A stretch of 22,908 nt of DNA. Source: a virus. The DNA is taken from IMG/VR virus record IMGVR_UViG_3300025147_000044, positions 1-22,908 of that record. One strand, 5' to 3'. Made by a program: the position numbers and the translations under genes. Shown piece by piece: positions 20,674 to 22,908 of this stretch. Within the stretch, counting starts at the first letter, position 1, and each line of letters begins with the position of its first letter. The notes under the pieces are model-generated. The model saw only the letters and a list, made by a program, of their open reading frames with translations, was not told the origin of the DNA and ran no database searches.

Positions 20674-20879
20674 TGATACAACCTCCATACATTTTTATAC
20701 AGGTCTGTGCCTGTCCGGGTTCTCTGAATCTTTATGCTCTGCAGATACCAAAAAAGAGCAATATAAAAAAGCCTTAGAAAATAAACTCTAGGGCTTAATC
20801 ACCACCTTATTCTATTTACACACGGTTATCACATCCGATAACTGGAAGATGTGGGATCACTTCCTTTCACCTGTTAAGG
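20674..20879 (-). other. Intergenic leader with terminator before the scaffold gene
   Basis: This 206-base stretch has no clear gene. At 20764-20796 (minus strand) AAGCCCTAGA pairs with TCTAAGGCTT (one G-T pair) around GTTTATTT and is followed by TTTTTT, a good intrinsic terminator. A 5-base ACAGG/CCTGT hairpin lies at about 20699-20714. A 14-codon frame (GTG at about 20853 to TAA) lies just after the MuF stop, too short to call a gene. No clear promoter for the scaffold-capsid genes was recognised. Confidence 0.7.
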
Positions 20880-21833
20880 TTATCCGTAAAGTTTCTCATA
20901 CTCATCTTTGTGGTTCTTTTTCAACCACTCCATGTAATTACCTTCTACAAGCTGCTTGGTCTCCTTATCTCTTCTCAGTGTGCTTTCATAGCCATTGACG
21001 ATTGATGTACATCCGCATCGACAATTGATATCTTCTGCAGGTACGCCGAACGTTCTAGGCTGCAATGCCTGGGCGCCTGATCTACTGGTGAACATTTCAT
21101 CTTTGCCAACTATTTGACCGTCAAGATGCTGATGTGAGACTCTTGTCTTTCTATCAAGTGTGGATATCCATTTCTTTTGGATCTGGATTCCCATACTTGC
21201 AGCAATGTCTTGAGCTTCCATCCTGGCCAAAGAGTTTATTCTTCCTGATTCAGTCCTGATGATGGTCTTTGCTTTCTTATAGCTTGTACCCTGCATCACC
21301 TCTGACAACCTTCTGGCCATTTTGCGATTGTCATAGCCTTGGATTAAACCTTCCTCTAGCACTGATTTGATTTGCTTTTGCGCTGTAGGAAGATAATCTT
21401 TATAAAGCCTCTCTGATAATGGAATTCCATTTACAGGGAACTCTATAAGCTTCTTGATTTTATTCTCATCTACAAAACCAAATGAAAATTGCATCTGTGC
21501 CTGGTTCTCTATGTTGTACCACTCACCGAAATAGCCATATTCAAGCTCTTTAAGGTCAGCCTTATAGGTTAGGTCCTTAACGCCATCAGTCAGAGTGGTG
21601 AGCTTATCGTCAATCTGTTTGTACATAGACTGCATTCTTGTCACCTGCATCATTTGCGCATAACTCATTTGAGGATGCTCTGCCATGAATGTTCCTATGC
21701 TATAACTTAGATCTTCTAAGGAGTCTTTGAAGAGAATCTCCAGTTCCTTGTTTATCTGTGCTTCAGTCTTATTTGATAATCTTTCGATTTCCAACCAGAA
21801 CTTATTAGGATTCTTCGCCAATTGGATCACCAC
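20880..21833 (-). CDS. MuF-like minor head / head morphogenesis protein
   Basis: This 317-residue protein has a helical N-terminal half and a MuF (phage Mu gpF, SPP1 gp7-like) domain at about 170-290. It shows KKAKTIIRTESGRINSLAR, W-I-S-T-L-D-R-K-T-R-V-S-H-Q-H-L-D-G around 220-236, and the INCRCGC motif around 270. Family members are carried in the procapsid in a few copies and help DNA delivery. It overlaps the portal end by 29 bases. The start may be GTG at 21833 or the TTG at 21821, which has GGTGG 8 bases upstream; I keep the longer one. It is followed by the terminator region before the scaffold gene. Confidence 0.85.
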   Translation of the reverse strand: MVIQLAKNPNKFWLEIERLSNKTEAQINKELEILFKDSLEDLSYSIGTFMAEHPQMSYAQMMQVTRMQSMYKQIDDKLTTLTDGVKDLTYKADLKELEYGYFGEWYNIENQAQMQFSFGFVDENKIKKLIEFPVNGIPLSERLYKDYLPTAQKQIKSVLEEGLIQGYDNRKMARRLSEVMQGTSYKKAKTIIRTESGRINSLARMEAQDIAASMGIQIQKKWISTLDRKTRVSHQHLDGQIVGKDEMFTSRSGAQALQPRTFGVPAEDINCRCGCTSIVNGYESTLRRDKETKQLVEGNYMEWLKKNHKDEYEKLYG

Positions 21834-22908
21834 CCATCATCGTGCTAACAAGGTTCTTATCGACTTCATAAGGACCTTCGGCTTCAAGTTTTGCTTTTTC
21901 TTCCTCAAAGTCTAATTCAAGGATTTCGCATACAAGCTTTAACTTGCTTTCCTCACTTATTGGCGACAAGATGACCGTCTCAATCTTTTGATTGGTGGTC
22001 TCAGCCTTTGCCTTCTCATTGGTAACTATGTTATCCTCATTGACCATCATTTCCCTGGTAATTATAATTTGAGGATCCTGATATAAATACTTTGTGCTTA
22101 ACCTAGTATTGATCTCATCCGTCATGACCTTGATAAGGTCTCTCAGGACCATTCTGAGCTTAGGTTCTACCTTATTGCACTTAAGATCTAAAAGGCTATA
22201 TCTAGACTTGATAACAACGTTGGTGATGTTACTATCTCCTACCTGAGAAGAATCGAATCCCATACCAAACTTGTAAATCCCTTCTTTATCCAGTTCAAGC
22301 TTTACCTTCCTGGCTTCTGTCGGAATATCTACAGTCTTGACTTCTAGACCACCTTCACTGTCTACACCTATTGTCTTTCTTGTCTTCAGGTTATTGGTTA
22401 GTGCGTCAAGGTCATCTCCTGCGTATCCTCTGACCACGTAAATGGCTTCCTGGAAGTCCTGAAGATTATTTGATAGGGAACAAGCCATTAAGTCGTAATC
22501 ATCAATCAAGGCCTTAATAGGCTCTAAATCGGTGCTTTCTTCTTTGTTGTTCTGAAGCTTGAAGAAAGGAATATATCCTAAGCCTCCACCGTCATAGTAG
22601 GCTTTATCATCCTCTAGGGTGATGTGTGGCCTTGGATTAGGCTTTGCAGTATCATCCAGAACGTAAGTGTTCTTACCCTTCTCCTGGGTGAAGTAAGTTG
22701 TATTCTTATCAGTCCAAACTTCAGCCTTTATGATCTCAATGTCCTTGCCTTCTTTGTCCTGAATCGTTGTTGTGTAGTACCTTAATATTCCTAGTTCCTT
22801 ACCCATGTCCTGTTCATCCTTGACCAGGATAACGCCTAATGAATCAGCCACAGCAAATCCCATCTTTCCGTCTGCTTTACGATAGGTATAGATGTATTCA
22901 AGGCCTTT
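21805..22908 (-). CDS. Portal protein (SPP1 gp6-like), 5' end cut
   Basis: This 367-residue fragment is the C-terminal part of a portal protein; the frame is open to the right edge, so the start lies outside the window. It shows the conserved core of the SPP1-type portal family: IPFFKLQNNKEESTDLEPIK, the helix region LIDDYDLMACSLSNNLQDFQ, YVVRGYAGDDLDAL and later SSQVGDSNITNVVIKSRY, and a C-terminal acidic tail ending DPIGEES. Portal proteins form the 12-subunit ring through which DNA enters and leaves the head. It should be preceded by the terminase genes. The stop lies inside the MuF start, indicating coupling. Confidence 0.92.
   Translation of the reverse strand, partial: KGLEYIYTYRKADGKMGFAVADSLGVILVKDEQDMGKELGILRYYTTTIQDKEGKDIEIIKAEVWTDKNTTYFTQEKGKNTYVLDDTAKPNPRPHITLEDDKAYYDGGGLGYIPFFKLQNNKEESTDLEPIKALIDDYDLMACSLSNNLQDFQEAIYVVRGYAGDDLDALTNNLKTRKTIGVDSEGGLEVKTVDIPTEARKVKLELDKEGIYKFGMGFDSSQVGDSNITNVVIKSRYSLLDLKCNKVEPKLRMVLRDLIKVMTDEINTRLSTKYLYQDPQIIITREMMVNEDNIVTNEKAKAETTNQKIETVILSPISEESKLKLVCEILELDFEEEKAKLEAEGPYEVDKNLVSTMMGGDPIGEES

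Noticed and set aside
20800-20879. A 14-codon leader peptide gene between MuF and the scaffold gene
   Set aside because: It is too short to tell from chance, with ribosome binding site spacing that is not convincing and no visible attenuator pairing tied to it.
1-22908. CRISPR array, insertion sequence or transposase
   Set aside because: No regularly spaced direct repeats and no transposase-like protein were seen on either strand.

Overview
The window carries about 23 kb of a temperate siphovirus (tailed phage or prophage) from a low-GC Gram-positive host, most likely a member of the Clostridia or a related Bacillota lineage. The evidence is the strong AGGAGG-type ribosome binding sites, the SPP1-like portal, MuF and Gp20-scaffold head module, the BppU-type baseplate proteins, the amidase with SH3b repeats, and an attachment site made from the 3' half of a tRNA-Ser(UGA) gene. 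No ordinary chromosomal genes are seen.

Layout, left to right. (1) 1-2345, minus strand: early operon with a Cro-like repressor, an excisionase-like HTH protein, small membrane and zinc-ribbon proteins, a Rha/KilAC antirepressor, and two small unknown genes, one cut by the window edge. (2) 2364-2523: divergent immunity control region with two promoters and five related 15-bp operators. (3) 2543-4263, plus strand: CI-like repressor, ImmA-type metalloprotease and tyrosine integrase. (4) 4279-4582: attP, with a tRNA-Ser 3'-half core flanked by matching putative arm sites, then a terminator. (5) 4586-5815: accessory ('moron') island with a zinc-ribbon membrane protein on minus, and on plus a three-gene operon behind a consensus promoter with its own palindrome, ending in an AbrB-like protein. 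(6) 5861-22908, minus strand: late genes. In transcription order these run portal (cut by the right edge), MuF, scaffold, major capsid, acidic protein, connectors, tail terminator, major tail protein, tail chaperones with a programmed -1 frameshift, tape measure, Dit, Tal with a beta-helix, baseplate proteins, esterase tail fibre, holin and amidase.

The order lysin - attP - integrase - repressor, with phage genes on both sides of one tRNA-half core, is that of a circular or free phage genome (or the joint of tandem prophages), not of a single prophage in a chromosome. Replication genes and terminase are expected beyond the left edge and upstream of the portal.

How the parts work together: the two repressors compete at the shared operators. 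The ImmA protease and the Rha antirepressor are two plausible routes to relieve repression. The integrase next to attP inserts the phage into tRNA-Ser while restoring the tRNA 3' end. The late operon holds several intrinsic terminators near the highly expressed head and tail genes, possibly setting protein ratios. The accessory island is the least explained part and the best candidate for a new lysogen-expressed function.
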